A stretch of 64,000 bases of DNA from contig NC_063265.1 of assembly GCF_019578655.1 (NCBI RefSeq), forward strand, positions 16,850,285 through 16,914,284, written 5' to 3'. Made by a program: the position numbers and the translations under genes. The DNA is from Ricinus communis. Its lineage: Eukaryota > Streptophyta > Magnoliopsida > Malpighiales > Euphorbiaceae. Positions 50,846 through 63,216 of this stretch are shown piece by piece. A model generated the notes under the pieces. It worked only from the letters and a program-made list of their open reading frames with translations, ran no database searches and was not told the origin of the DNA. Numbering within the stretch: position 1 is the stretch's first letter; each line of letters opens with the position of its first letter.

Positions 50846-51156
50846 TAAAACATAGTAGGTCAAATGTATATTTGAATATCTCAACATTTGATGATTTTAA
50901 CTCTTTAATTTTTTTTAATCTAATACATATTTTGACTTGTATTTTTTATATTATTTAAGTATTTTTTAATATGTGGCTTCATTTATCGTTAAACAAAATT
51001 GAAGTATCTATTAAATTAAACCGGAAATTCAAAGTGCTTCAAAGATTATAAAACAAAATTAAGATGTTTGTTAAGTTAAACTAAAGATTAAGATATTAGA
51101 GTAACTAAATAATCAAAATTTACATTCTAATATACATTTGTGCCAATATATTATAT
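50846..51156. mobile_element. 311-bp MULE-type MITE with a perfect 9-bp target duplication
   Basis: GAGTGATGT occurs at 50837-50845 and again at 51157-51165, exactly flanking a pair of inverted ends. The left arm reads TAAAACATAGTAGGTCAAAT then GTATATTTGAATAT. The right arm, on the other strand, reads ATATTGGCACAAATG then TATATTAGAATGT. The interior is AT-rich and non-coding. A 9-bp duplication with long degenerate arms is the Mutator superfamily signature. The element needs a transposase supplied in trans, which is not in this window. Confidence 0.7.
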
Positions 51157-51169
51157 GAGTGATGTGTCT

Positions 51170-53060
51170 AAGTTAGTACTCGCAAGTATACGAACCGTTC
51201 CTATAGTAAGAGTAAGTTCACCATGAGGTCGATCTCTCAAGGAACTACAAGTCCACTTATTATAAAGACTAATTATCAACACAAAATAATAAAAGTAAAT
51301 CTAAACGCTCTAAACTAATACTTTGAGATAATAATATTCATAAAGTAAAATAACTAAACAATAAATAAATATGCAATGCAAATGCTTATGATTTAAAACT
51401 ATATGCTAAAGATAATATTTAGCCCAGCCAATTACTTAATAATCTCTTTGTTTTACTTTAAACCTAAATCTAATGAATGAGATGGTTATATGCCTTTTCC
51501 TCTAATCACTCAAACTAATGATGCAACCAAAGTTTCTTCTACCAATGTAGATTGAAGCAAAATTGGTGTCTCTAGTACATTCAACCTAAACATGTTCATA
51601 ATAATTACTATTGCTAAATTAATATAATGGTTAACTAACAATAATAACTGAAACTAATAAAGATAAGAAGGTAAATAAATTATTTATTAAATAAATAAAT
51701 AACAAGATTTATATAAAAATAAAAAGGCTAAACTAAACACTTATGAAAAATAGTTTAATATATTTAACCCAATTATCATGGTATTAAATAGAAAGACATA
51801 AAATAATAAAGTAAAAGCTCATTCTAGTTCCATTATTTTTCTTTATTGGCTAATATTATCTGAAAATAATCAATTAAACTTAAGTAAAGTATATTATATA
51901 TAGAAATATCAATGAAAAAAAGGTCAAACTTTCCTAATGGTCTGAGGCTGAGTTAAACCTTAAACCTATGGCTGACACAAAAGATCATCAATACATTAAA
52001 TAAGGAAAAAAATATATATATTTAGTGTGTCTCTCTCAAGTCTCAATCTACCATCTGGAATAGCATATGGAGGCACGTGAGTCGGAGTTCCCATCTTAAT
52101 GTACTTGCACATGGTTTTTTATCCTCGTATGCCCCATATGTGTTTATTGTTTTCTGTTTCTGGTTTTTATTCGATTTTTACTCTTCTTTACTAATCGTCC
52201 AAAGCTAATGTTCGAAGCAAATCTCCATTTTGATTTATAAAAATTCAATTTTAGTTGAATAACTCAAATTAATTTAATATCTATATGCTTACATTTTATT
52301 TGGTTAAAATCTATAAAATTTATAGAATTTATTTACAAATTTAAAATTTATATACTTTAAATAAAGTTGAAGTTAAATTAAAGATCTATACAAATAAATT
52401 TATATGAAATTAGCTATATTTTTAAATGGATTTCAAATTAATAATTTTTTTATACATTTATAATATTAAAATATCTCTTTTAATTTTATCGTTTTCATTA
52501 TATTATATTTTTTTTATATTTTATTTTTCAATAAAATAAATTTTTTTTATAGATTTCAACCAAATATAGTATTACTTCGACTCGAATGAAAGTTCAAGTT
52601 GGAATCTTCTTCTAAAAAAATTGTTGGACTAATATCTCCTTAAGCTTTCCCATACAGAATTTTAAAATTAATACTGAAATACGTTTAGATTTTTCTTATT
52701 TTTGTCAAAATTAGTCCTATTTGACAAGTTATGGGGCTTCACACTTGATTGCCACAAATTTCTTGTTTCTCATTTAATTTGAAGTACAGAAACTCTTCAC
52801 TTTTTTATTAATGACCATACTTATTGTACTTAAAATGCATCAAGATATTGTTTACTAATTGAAAAATTATTGAACTGTACATTGAGAAGTTTAATAGGGG
52901 AAACATTGTTTTTTATATATAATATTGAAAGAAAAACTAGCCAGACAAGAATTGCACTTCAACGACAAGGATGCTTTCTTCACGACATCTTTTCGGTAAA
53001 TACTCACAGGACAATACTATAACAAGAAAAAGAATTGTATCCTAATAAACTAAGTTGCCT
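51170..53060. other. AT-rich intergenic DNA with a repeat-like motif
   Basis: Near 51178-51245 the text ACTCGCAAGTATACGAACCG followed by GAGGTCGATCTCTCAAGGAA resembles a sequence I associate with dispersed plant repeats, but I cannot name the family. The remainder to 53060 is AT-rich without a credible gene. Confidence 0.3.
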
Positions 53061-53070
53061 AAAAATAATA

Positions 53071-54177
53071 ACACTAAATACATAATTAGCTCCCTGTATT
53101 TGTTTCATTTTTGCAATTGGTTCTCTCAACTAAATTTTGCTTCAATTGAACCTTTTAACTCCATGAGTTGTGCAATCGAACCCCCTAACTAATAGGAGCA
53201 ATAAAAGACTAATATTCTTCTCTAATGGTGTTATTTATAATAATAAAGATGAAAAAATAATTAATTAAAATAAGAAATAAAAATATTTATGAAATCCCCT
53301 ACTCAAAGAGAAATCTTAACTCAACATAACATTATCACTTATTTTCTAATAACTCATTCATATTTCAATTTGCAACACACTATTGAATATCAAATTTAGG
53401 AACCTAATTATCAACAAACTCAAGTACCAACAATTTCATTATGTAGCCTAAACAAACAACCCAAATATCAAATATGAGACATGGTAAAATAAGTCTAAAT
53501 CGACAAATCTACTACTAAACTAATTTAAACAAGAAAATCAAATAAAACAACTGTTGTAGGAGCTTTAATACAACGGTGGTGTATAGGACGCTGAGTTTGT
53601 GAACAACGACGTTGGTGCAATATGCAGAGGCGAGACTAGTTGCTGGTACGATGTGCGGCAGTGAGATTGTGTTCCGCGACAATGAGACTGTTATTGGTGT
53701 CTTGTGCAGCGGTGAGACTGGCACCGGATGGATCGTGCGATGGCGAGACTGGCTAGTGGCAAGACTGGTTGTAGTTGCAATTTTCGGTGGCGAGACTGGT
53801 TACGGCTGGCGTTGTACGGTGCAAGATTGGTTGTTGGTACAGTTTGCTATCGATTTAGAGAAATAGGAGTGAAAGATTTTAATTTATTCTTTATATTTGG
53901 AGAAGATGAAGTGAATGGTTTTGATTTTGATTTTTTTTCTTTTTTTGCTAGAATTAAGTCATGTTTTGGTTTATTAATAAAACATTTAGTATATTAATAA
54001 ATAATTCACTAAACGCGCTTTTAACTATATTTACTAAACATGCGCTTAACTGATATTAGTGAGAAGGTTCCATTGCACAACTCGTGGAGTTAAGAGGTTC
54101 AATTACAACAAAATTTAATTAAAGAGGCCAATTGCAAAAATAAGACAAATACAAGGACTCAATTATATATTTAGTCA
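53071..54177. mobile_element. 1.1-kb MULE-type element with long inverted ends and a 10-bp target duplication
   Basis: AAAAATAATA lies at 53061-53070 and 54178-54187. Between them the left arm (about 53071-53182) and the reverse complement of the right arm (about 54066-54177) align without gaps over about 112 bases, and by eye about 90 match. Shared blocks include TTTTTGCAATTGG, TAAATTTTG and GAGTTGTGCAAT. Long arms and a 9-11-bp duplication are typical of Mutator-like elements. No transposase is present. The core differs from its AT-rich surroundings because it holds the GC-rich minisatellite at 53610-53850, which may be captured DNA as in Pack-MULEs. Confidence 0.75.
53610..53850 (+). repeat. 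GC-rich degenerate minisatellite inside the MULE-type element
   Basis: A unit of about 31 bp, roughly TGCAGCGGTGAGACTGG plus TGCTGGTACGATG, repeats six or more times with many changes. GAGACTGG or a near variant recurs at about 53630, 53670, 53714, 53742 and 53790. It keeps open frames on the plus strand (53612-53866 and 53728-53997) rich in RWRDWL, GETG and ARL, but these reflect the repeat and are not a recognisable protein. Confidence 0.65.
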
Positions 54178-54189
54178 AAAAATAATAAA

Positions 54190-56100
54190 ACCAAAGTCTC
54201 ACTAATTATAAAGCTATCATAACCTCTCCATAGTAATATTCTTAGTCATGTCTCTTCGTTATAGTGAATTGTATTTTAAAGAACTTAGTTTTATAATTAT
54301 TTATGAATCATCAAAAATTAACTCCATGTTATATTAAAAGTCTAAAATGAAATAAAATGTTCATCTAAAATTTGTTATAATAATTTACATTAAAGGTTAT
54401 AGAAGAGAATATAAATACTCGAGCTTCTAAAATAACTTGATAATATTATATAGATTTATGTACTAATTATTTTAAAAATATATCTCTTTTTTATCAATGC
54501 ATAGACTTTGAATTTGACATACTTCATTATAGTTGATTATTACTACAATGCGTAAAAGTTTCCTTTATTTTAATGCTATTTGTGTTAAGAATAACTAGAT
54601 TAAAATATTTAATCTTATAATATAAGTAAAATCAGTTTGATGCCAATACTATTTGTACTGTATTTTTTTTCCCTCTTTAAGATTTTCAACCTATACAAAA
54701 ATAGAATTGATTTTGTCCTCTGAGATAACTTCAATGTCCAATCCAATCTATTTAAGTTGCACTACTTGATTTTCTCACTGTTAATTAGTTGAAACTCTAT
54801 GTACCAAATTATTACTAACAAAGTAAATACTTTCACCTTTTTTAAAAATCAAGTTACATCTAAAATTAGATGGCAATAGTACTGAGATTATAAAGTTTTG
54901 AACTTCAAAGGAAATTGCTATTTTCATGCAAGAAGAAACTTCTTTCTAAACTAAACAAAGTTTTGTCATTTCTGTTAAAAAGAAATAAAAAACACACACA
55001 CAAATATATCTTTTGTAATGAAGATGGGTTTGTCATATGTATAGATGGGATATTTCCCTGGTTTTGTATTGACAAGTGTAACTTACTTTCTGGATATCTA
55101 CATAACAGCTCTGCAACAAAAACCTTCGTTCGATGCCATGTCTGTCTCTCACTCCATTGCAAATCATCAGTCATCATTTCAGTTCAAAAGTTTATATAAT
55201 AATAATAATAACAATAATAATAATAAAAAAATGTATTCTCTCAATCATGGCTCTTAGTTAACCTGAAAAATGTTATGAGAAAAATGGTAAAAATGATATC
55301 TGAAGGAAGAGGGCTTCTTTTCTTCTTTGAATTTCCAACTTCCTATATTAAGAGACAAGTACTAACTTGATTATTTAGGCTTTTAGTATACAATAACCAA
55401 GCAAAAGTTACTCTGATAAGTGAGGAGTGATTGGAATGTTTTTCAAATTCATAGATGCCCTAACGCATGCATGAATCTGAGTTTCTCGAATTAGTTTGTT
55501 TTCGAATTGGTGATTTAAATGCTTTTCAAATTAATCTAACAATTTAAGTACTGAATGAATTAATAGAATACTTAAGAATTACGGCTCACTAATTAATTAT
55601 TGGGTTCCACCATTCACTAATAAAACATAGTTTATTAGGAGCTACTCTTTAATTAACTACATGGTTTTATTTAAGAAGTTTCAAAAGTTCAAAATTTTTA
55701 AATTTCTTACATAATAATAAGAGGCAAAAATTGTCAGCTAGCTAGAAGGTCGTGTAATTGAAGAAGCTAGCTAGGAAAAGAAGATTGTTTCAAAATTAGA
55801 AAACCATATCATTTATTATATACTATATAGTAATTGTTTTTAAAATACGTACCATATAATATTCAATGACCTCAACTGAACAATATTAACTGCTATATCT
55901 TAAAATATTGAGTACCCACAAGCAAAAAATAGCTAAAAATAAAATGCCCCACCATTCCCTTCCCTCCCTCTCTTCCTCTCTCTTACCCACTTGTCTCAGC
56001 TTCTCCTCTCCTTTAAAATCTACAATTACAGCTCTTTCTGACTTGCCCATTAATGCCTACATAAAGAAAAACTAAACCCTCAAAATTTATTAATTTTTTG
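54190..56100. other. Intergenic DNA and OFP promoter, no other gene seen
   Basis: AT-rich DNA with an (ATA)n/(AAT)n tract at 55198-55227. The last 200 bases before the OVATE gene are CT-rich (CTCCCTCTCTTCCTCTCTC near 55967), as in many plant promoters and leaders. Opposing short frames at 54905-55199 overlap each other and look like chance. Confidence 0.4.
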
Positions 56101-56212
56101 TTTTACATTTGCTTTCACCTTTTTTGCAAGGCTAGAAAAATCATTCATTTTGAACCAATATCTTTCTTTCATTTCTTTGAACTCAAAAAAAACCACAAAG
56201 AAAAGCAAGCAC

Positions 56213-57082
56213 ATGGGCAAGAAAATGAAGCTCCCTTTCCTCTCCAAGATTAACACTACCAGTACAGATTATTCAAGCTTAAACTCTTCATGGCCATGGC
56301 CTGCTTATTGTCAACAACCAAAAACCCTTTCTTTTAGAGCAGAAAACATGTTCAAAACTCTTAACTCAGCTTACTTAGAGGGTGCTCTTGATGTTGTTGA
56401 TAACATACCTGCTAATGAGTCTAGTTACTTCACCAACTCTTCTACTTCTGAATCTGTAAGTCTCTCTAGTGCATCAGATGAGTCAGGAATATCAGGTGAG
56501 TGTATAGAGACTGTGATTAAAGGTTTAAGGTCAGAAAGGCTGTTCTTCAAACCAGGAGAAACAAGTTCAATCTTGGAAGAAGCTAATAAGAAAGCTGCAA
56601 AAGAAGCAGCAGAAGGAGGTGGTGATGAGTTATTGGCATTTAAAGAAAGTATTGCTTTGTCAATGGATTCTCAAGACCCTTATGTTGATTTCAAGAAATC
56701 AATGGAAGAAATGGTGGAAGCTCATGGTTTAAAAGATTGGGAAAGTCTTGAAGAGTTGCTCTCTTGCTATTTGAAAGTAAATGGAAAGAGTAATCATGGC
56801 TATATCATTGGTGCTTTTGTAGATTTGCTTGTGGGTCTTGCTCTTGATCATTCTTCTGCATCTTCTACTACTAGTACTGATCAGTCTTACTGTTCTTGTA
56901 CTCGTTCTCCTTATTCTCCTTTATCTTTCTACACTTCTTCTAATTTTTCTGATGATTCTTCTTCAACTCCATGTGTTTCTTCATTGGAAATTGAGGATGA
57001 GGAAGAGGAGATCATTATTCATTCAAGTATTCCTTGTCTGTCTTCGTCATTAGAAGCTAAGAATGAGATTAAAGATAATTAA
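56213..57082 (+). CDS. OFP: OVATE family protein (transcriptional repressor), intronless
   Basis: One exon encodes 289 aa starting MGKKMKLPFLSKI, the usual start of one OFP subgroup (OFP13/16/18-like by memory). The frame is open upstream to 56150, but without another ATG, so 56213 is chosen. Residues about 155-209 are the OVATE domain: DPYVDFKKSMEEMVEAHGL, then DWESLEELLSCYLKVN and GYIIGAFVDLLVGL. A conserved patch, RSERLFFKPGETSSILEEA, precedes it. The rest is Ser/Thr-rich, and an acidic EDEEEE run lies near the end. OFPs are plant-specific regulators, mostly repressors, that bind TALE homeodomain proteins and TRM proteins and affect organ shape, growth and secondary walls. Intronless genes are normal in this family. 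The domain is complete and nothing suggests a pseudogene. Confidence 0.95.
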   Translation: MGKKMKLPFLSKINTTSTDYSSLNSSWPWPAYCQQPKTLSFRAENMFKTLNSAYLEGALDVVDNIPANESSYFTNSSTSESVSLSSASDESGISGECIETVIKGLRSERLFFKPGETSSILEEANKKAAKEAAEGGGDELLAFKESIALSMDSQDPYVDFKKSMEEMVEAHGLKDWESLEELLSCYLKVNGKSNHGYIIGAFVDLLVGLALDHSSASSTTSTDQSYCSCTRSPYSPLSFYTSSNFSDDSSSTPCVSSLEIEDEEEEIIIHSSIPCLSSSLEAKNEIKDN

Positions 57083-59060
57083 AAGATGATCAGTGTTTCA
57101 TCTTAACCCTTTTTCTTGTTTCTCTTCTTTTCCTTTTTGGGGTTCTTTTTGGTCTCATTTATGGAGATATATGTGTATACAAGGAGCTTGAAATATTATG
57201 ACAGTCAAATCATTTTCATCAACTACTTTCTTTGCTTAATTTCTCATCAACTCTTTATTATCTTTGTGTTCTTGCTTTAAATTACTTTATTTGAATATAA
57301 ATGATTTCATACTAAAATGTGTAAAAAAATATAAAAATTGCACGTGTGATGTAATATAAGATACATATTGGTAGGAGCATATTATATATAATTATGCTAT
57401 ATTCATTGTGTGCATTATTACATAAATAGTAATAAATCATCTCTTATTTTCTTATATAAGACAAGTGAATCATATTCAAGAAAAGCTATATGTTACGTAT
57501 AACTGAGGTAAAGAAAATAATCTGATTAGTACTATGAAGTAATTATGATGCATAGGGCATTTGCCCCCTTCTTCTTTTCTTTAATATATCTATTAATCCT
57601 TTTCACCTTTAAAGCCATGGAACTACCAGTATAATAGTTATAAGAGTTTATTTTATATATATATATATTAGAAAAATGGGTGAGATTTTTTGAGCAGCGA
57701 AGAGTATATTTCATAATTTAGAGAATTATAATTATAATTTCATAAAAAATATATCAAAAAATATTTAATTTTATTCGATAATTAAAATTTAATCTGTTTA
57801 TGTGGCGAACATGGTATGCATCGCCCACACATAAAATCTAAATAATTACTAAAAATGAAAGTGAGAAAGTGAGAGAGCTTCTTTCAACACCTGCAATTTT
57901 AAATAAATAAAGACAGGGGGAGAATTGAAGTTGCAGATTCCCAATTCCAGGAAAATGAAGAAATAAATAAAGATGGTAATGAATTGAAAATAAAAATAAG
58001 TTGTTTCTTTTTTGAACAAGTAAATAAGAAAAGGTCGTTGTAAATTAATAATTGAGAAACAGCAACGATGATAACGATATATTATGTTTATATGTATGAT
58101 CTCATGCAACACAAATCACAGATATGCACGTGTAGCCAGTGTGTTAATTAAATCCGACCATTAAAAACACTGACAAGACGGGACTGATCATAGCCGTTGG
58201 TTTTAAATTAAGACGGTCAATATCAATTGATAGGTACAATTCCAGCGCAGATTTTTGGCGTGGTCCTTATATACATATATCCCTCTGCACCCTTATCGTC
58301 ATAACCCTAAAAATTAAGGAAAAAATATGTTTTCTTTTTCTATTTAATTTTCCTTAAGGAAGAAAGAAAAATAAATTTTGAAATTGATAAATGTCTATAT
58401 ATATGACAATCTTGTTTATGGAGTTTTTGAAAATGGTTACACTGATTCAGGTTAATTTCTGTAATATATTTTGCTTGGATTCAAATTTTGCAAAGCTCAT
58501 AAATAAATATAAATATTTCCTTCATGTCTGCTGCGGTCAAATTACAAATGTAAGCTAAGTGTATGATGAAATTGAATATGGAAATATAAATTATGATGAG
58601 ATGGGTCAAGTTGTTGTTACAAGAAAACAAAAACAAAAGAAGAAAAAACCCACCTGCGATTCAGCTTTGTAATGTGGCAAATTTGCTAAAAGGAATTCAG
58701 ATAAAACAAATTAAAGAGTTCTTGAATAATTTATGTAAAAGAACATTTGCTTGGTACCTTTTTATCTGCCCTATAGATCTTGAATCTCTCTTTTAGAGTA
58801 AATGTTGAAGGAAAAAACAAGAAAGGGGTACAAGTTGTTAATAAGTGGGTGTGGGTTGTGGGTATGAGGAGGGGAATGTCACTGCCATAAATTATATTGA
58901 GTGGTGGAAAAGAATACGCCTGTAGATATTATAATTTCACTCAATTTGTTTTATATATAGGCATTTCAAAATTAGTATGCTCTTCATTAATATATTAGAT
59001 ACAAATTCATCTAATTTAAGCTAGACAAATGATTACTAACTAATCATAATTGACCTATTG
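57083..59060. other. 3' flank of OFP and intergenic DNA, no gene seen
   Basis: The first 150-200 nt are probably the OFP 3' untranslated region. The frames at 57849-58112 - and 58593-58796 + lack recognisable domains. Confidence 0.4.
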
Positions 59061-59074
59061 CGTAATGTTTTCTT

Positions 59075-59140
59075 AGTGTAGCTCAATTATTAATTAAATT
59101 ATTTTTAGAACCGTAAGGCCCCGAGTTTAAATTTTAATTA
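59075..59140 (+). repeat. tRNA-like (SINE-type) remnant
   Basis: GTGTAGCTCAATTATT resembles a pol III A box, and CCCCGAGTTTAAATTTT about 40 bases later resembles a decayed B box. It is similar in layout to the remnant at 5925-5990 on the other strand, so both may belong to one old tRNA-derived family. Confidence 0.3.
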
Positions 59141-59149
59141 TTAAATAAA

Positions 59150-62100
59150 ATTCGTTAAAAATTTAATATAGTTGACATTGATTAATAGGCATTTTAAAAC
59201 CGGCCAGTATTGGCGTACGAGATATTAGTACATATAACAACTACTTAATAATTTATATAATAAAAATAAAAATAATTAAAACAATAATAAATAGTAATTA
59301 GCAATTATATAACTATTTATGTAATAACCTTCAAATGTGCAATTTACATCTCAAATTCTACGTAAGCTTGTCATTGTTAAGTTTGCCAATAATTAACCAT
59401 CTATTTGCTACTAAACCCAAACCGACCCATAAAATTAAAATGTCAGCAGCTTTTTCTTTTTTATGATCAAGGATATGTACACCAATAATAAATGGTAAAT
59501 ATTGTACACAGAATTGATTTTATTTTAAGTTCATGGTGTATGATTCTGACTGAGCTGCTTTTTAGTTAGTACTCTGAATGGGGCATATTAATGAAAAGAA
59601 AAAACTTTTATTAGTTACTATAATTAAAACCTGAAAACAGCAATTTAATAACATTGGTGCTAATTAACTATGATATGGAACAGTATTTTGGACTATATAT
59701 ATATATATATATAATCTACTTAATTAATTTGTAATCATACCTTTTTTGTCAACTGTATATGAATAAAATATAAATGGATGCCTCGGCTTCAATCTTTGAG
59801 CTAAAGATTCTTGTCTCAGCGCCGAAGCTTCTAAACCTTGTGCCATTGCCATTTTTAAACTCTTAAATTTCACAATAATCAACGCAGAGATAATACTAAA
59901 GTAGTGTTGGTATTAGATTAGGTGCTTAATTAATTGAGTTTTAGTAATGTTTCAATATTTTAATTAATATAAGTTTGTCTGTCTTTATTAGTAAGTTGAA
60001 AAGGGTCCAAACTTTCTTGCCATGTTTTCCTCTCCGAAACTTCGAAACACTAAATTACAACTCTAATTCCAAATCTCAAGAAAAGATAAGTTTAATTAAT
60101 TTGTGTCTTCTAAGGAAATGTTGTTCGTAGTGTTAAGCTCTCCAAGAAATTACATATATCGAGTATAGAAATCGATACAAACTCTATAGATAATATTTTG
60201 TTGTTGTGCAACTCACTATAAATATAGACGGTTTTTAATTTAATTATTTTTATTAGAATATGCTTTAAAAGCTAAATCAAAATATAGAAAATTAATATAT
60301 ATAAAAAGTAATGAATAATCTTTGTGCACATATATATATTTATATATATAAATAATATTTTTTTATCCTTTTATGAAAAAATAAAAATTTGAATTTAAGA
60401 TTTTTACTTGACCTCCATAAAGTTCTCTTACTGTACCAAAATTCTAATGGCGATATAATAATTCTTGATATAGAAATGATTCAATTATCTATGCCTATGA
60501 TATAATTGCTATTTAAATGGAATAGAAATATTGAATTATAGTCATTGAGAGGTGGCTATGATAGTTATGACATTTCAATGCCAGTTATAGAGTTAGAAAA
60601 TAACTATGATAGATAGTTGAGTGTTAATTATGTAAGTGATGAATAGCTAAGAAATATAATAGCTGAAGAAATACTTGAAAAAATCTAAAAGAAAAATGAA
60701 GCAAACTGAATTCAAAATTTTATTGTAAATAAGCTTGAAAATGAAAAATGGAATTGATATCTATAAAGAAGTATGGTCAAGGTAAGTCGATGATCATTAT
60801 GTCATTTGGTGTGATCTTAGTGAATGAAGAATTATAAATATTGAATAGGGCTTATACATTGAAAATGGAGTTCATACAACATAATCATCAAGTAAAAATC
60901 ACTTAATGGGACTTAATAGTAAAAACCCACCATATATATCACAGTTGTCTAAAAGATATTATTCATTCAATAATGAACCATATTACTAGTTCATAATCCA
61001 TGAAAAGATTACAATCAAGATACTAATAAATATATAATGACCTAAATTACCATATAACAAAATTTAGAATATAATTTACCCTTACACTAAAAATCACGAT
61101 AAAATATATTATATTTTTTATAAAAATAAAAATTTAAAACATAAAAATAAAAATTAATTACAATCAATGATGTTTATATATATAGATTAATTAATAAAAA
61201 ATATATTTAACAATCAATTATTAAATTAACACTTAAAAAAGACAATAATTTGGAAGGAATAAGGACTATCTTTTTCTTTTTTTTTTTCTTTTTTAGTGGG
61301 TTTGTGTTCCATGGGGGCTCATCCTTCACAGTTTCTTGACCAGAACCAGACAAAGAAACAAACCCTACATATAGCCGTTTAATATGCAGGCTTTTACTTG
61401 TCAAAACCTTGGAAGAAAACAGCTTGTCTAGGTTTGGTAATTAGGGAGAGGTATTGACCCATTAAAAAAGATTAATTACCAATCTCCAAGGAAATTTATT
61501 ACCACAAAATTTAGTGATGCAAAGACAGAAGTATAGAAGTTGGTGTCTGTCCATTTCATCTTAGCTTCACGTAACACATCTTCCATTAACTCCACCTTTT
61601 GCATGATTCAGTGAAGATGTTCAGTTTTCTTTTTTCTTTTCTTTTAAATGTAAATATATTGAAGAAAAAGAAGAAACAATCAGCTTGGCAAGTTTGCTAG
61701 CAATTAATTATCTCTACCTATATTCTTGTTCTAATTGATTATCAACACCTATTACTTATTAAAAAGATAATTTTTTAATGACCCTACCAGTTAAGATAAT
61801 TTCCCCTTTTCTTTTTTATAAATAAAGAGAAAAGTCAAATTCAATGTCTATTTTAAATTGAAATACACATTTATTAATTATTAAATTAAGTCTATGGATA
61901 TTCTTTAGTTTATATAGTTAAAGCATTCTAACAAAACTCTTATTTCACTATTACAGAATATATATTTCAAAATTAAAATTCTGAGGGAATTATTGATTCA
62001 TCATTATTTTTTTAGGAGCTACACTATCGCTTTATAAATTTAAAGAGAAATAAAATAATTTTTAAAATATTTTATTATTATTATTTTTTAAAAGCCATAT

Positions 62101-62150
62101 TCTCTTTCATTTTTTTTTTATTGTAAAATATTGAATAGAGAGTGAACTAA
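59150..62150. other. AT-rich intergenic DNA, no gene seen
   Basis: No credible coding frame. Short TA runs occur near 59695-59712 and 60329-60351. The G/C-richer patch at 61290-61430 has no recognisable domain. Confidence 0.4.
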
Positions 62151-62162
62151 GGAACATTATTA

Positions 62163-62165
<3 letters not shown>

Positions 62166-62200
<35 letters not shown>
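62166..62200. repeat. (AT)n microsatellite
   Basis: About 17 uninterrupted AT units followed by poly-T. Probably length-variable. Confidence 0.95.
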
Positions 62201-62203
<3 letters not shown>

Positions 62204-62204
62204 T

Positions 62205-63155
62205 AAAATAAATTAAAAATTATTTTTTTATATCTTAATAGAAAAATATAATTACAAATGTTCTTACACAGTTAAATATTTTTAAAAAATTGTGATAAGT
62301 TTATGACTTTTTTTTAAATTAACTAAAGATGAGATTTTTAAAATGACATTCACGGGTAGTATTTCAATCAACTTCATCACTAAAATAATAAATTTTCCCA
62401 GCATTTTCATATGGTGCATTAAACTATAAGAATTAAAAAGATTTATATCTGGCATTACCAAAACTATTAAGCTAAAAAAATAAAATGCTGAAGGTCATAT
62501 TTTAATATATTTCATTTATCTATACTCCAGGTATAAAAAATACTCAAAATTGAAGGCAACATAGGATTGCAGTCTCCCTCAATTTCATGTTTACCAATAA
62601 AGCAAATGTGTGAAAGAACATGAAAAATTTAAAAGAAAAACAACCTGAAGAAAGACGGAAATAGGTAGAGATTAATGTAAAGAGCAGACTAATTCGAGTC
62701 TCATTTAACGCTTCATAAAGGGGAATGCTTTTGGTAGATACACTGTCATTAATTGTCCATGATGCTTTCTTTCTTTCTTTCTTTCTTAATACGTTATTCA
62801 TCGTATTCAAGTGTTTTTATTGTTCAACTCTGCTTAAAAAAAAGCAGTACCCGTAAAATTTCTTCTGAATTTTTCATCAATTGGCAGCCTTATGGTGGAC
62901 CTAATATTTCTCTGTCCGACCCAATTCACTAGTCCATGGAAGGCTTTTCATGGATCCAGCGGAGCATGTTTTACAGATATGGGCTTTCCCACTGAAGATC
63001 ATTTTTTGGTTCCAAAGCCAGATTTAGAAGCTGAACGAGGATGATTTACATGTATCTATATTGTTGCCTTAAAAATTTATCTTCCGGATTGAACCCATTA
63101 AGCTCTTCGTCCAAATTGGATTCAAATAGTATTTCCTCTAAAATGTTAAAAGCAC
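62205..63155. other. Intergenic DNA, no gene seen
   Basis: A (TTTC)n run lies at 62766-62786. The less AT-rich patch at 62880-63050 has no recognisable domain or splice pattern. Confidence 0.4.
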
Positions 63156-63159
63156 TGAG

Positions 63160-63160
<1 letters not shown>

Positions 63161-63213
<53 letters not shown>
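63161..63213. repeat. (TA)n microsatellite
   Basis: About 26 uninterrupted TA units. A frame read through it gives an alternating I-Y protein, which is an artefact of the repeat. Confidence 0.95.

Positions 63214-63216
<3 letters not shown>

Noticed and set aside
53612..53997. Overlapping 84- and 89-aa frames with RWRDWL and GETG repeats
   Set aside because: They are translations of a degenerate minisatellite inside a MULE-type element, not a recognisable protein.
56150..56212. N-terminal extension of the OVATE protein by 21 residues
   Set aside because: The extension begins with TTG and contains no ATG. MGKKMKLP at 56213 is the typical family start.
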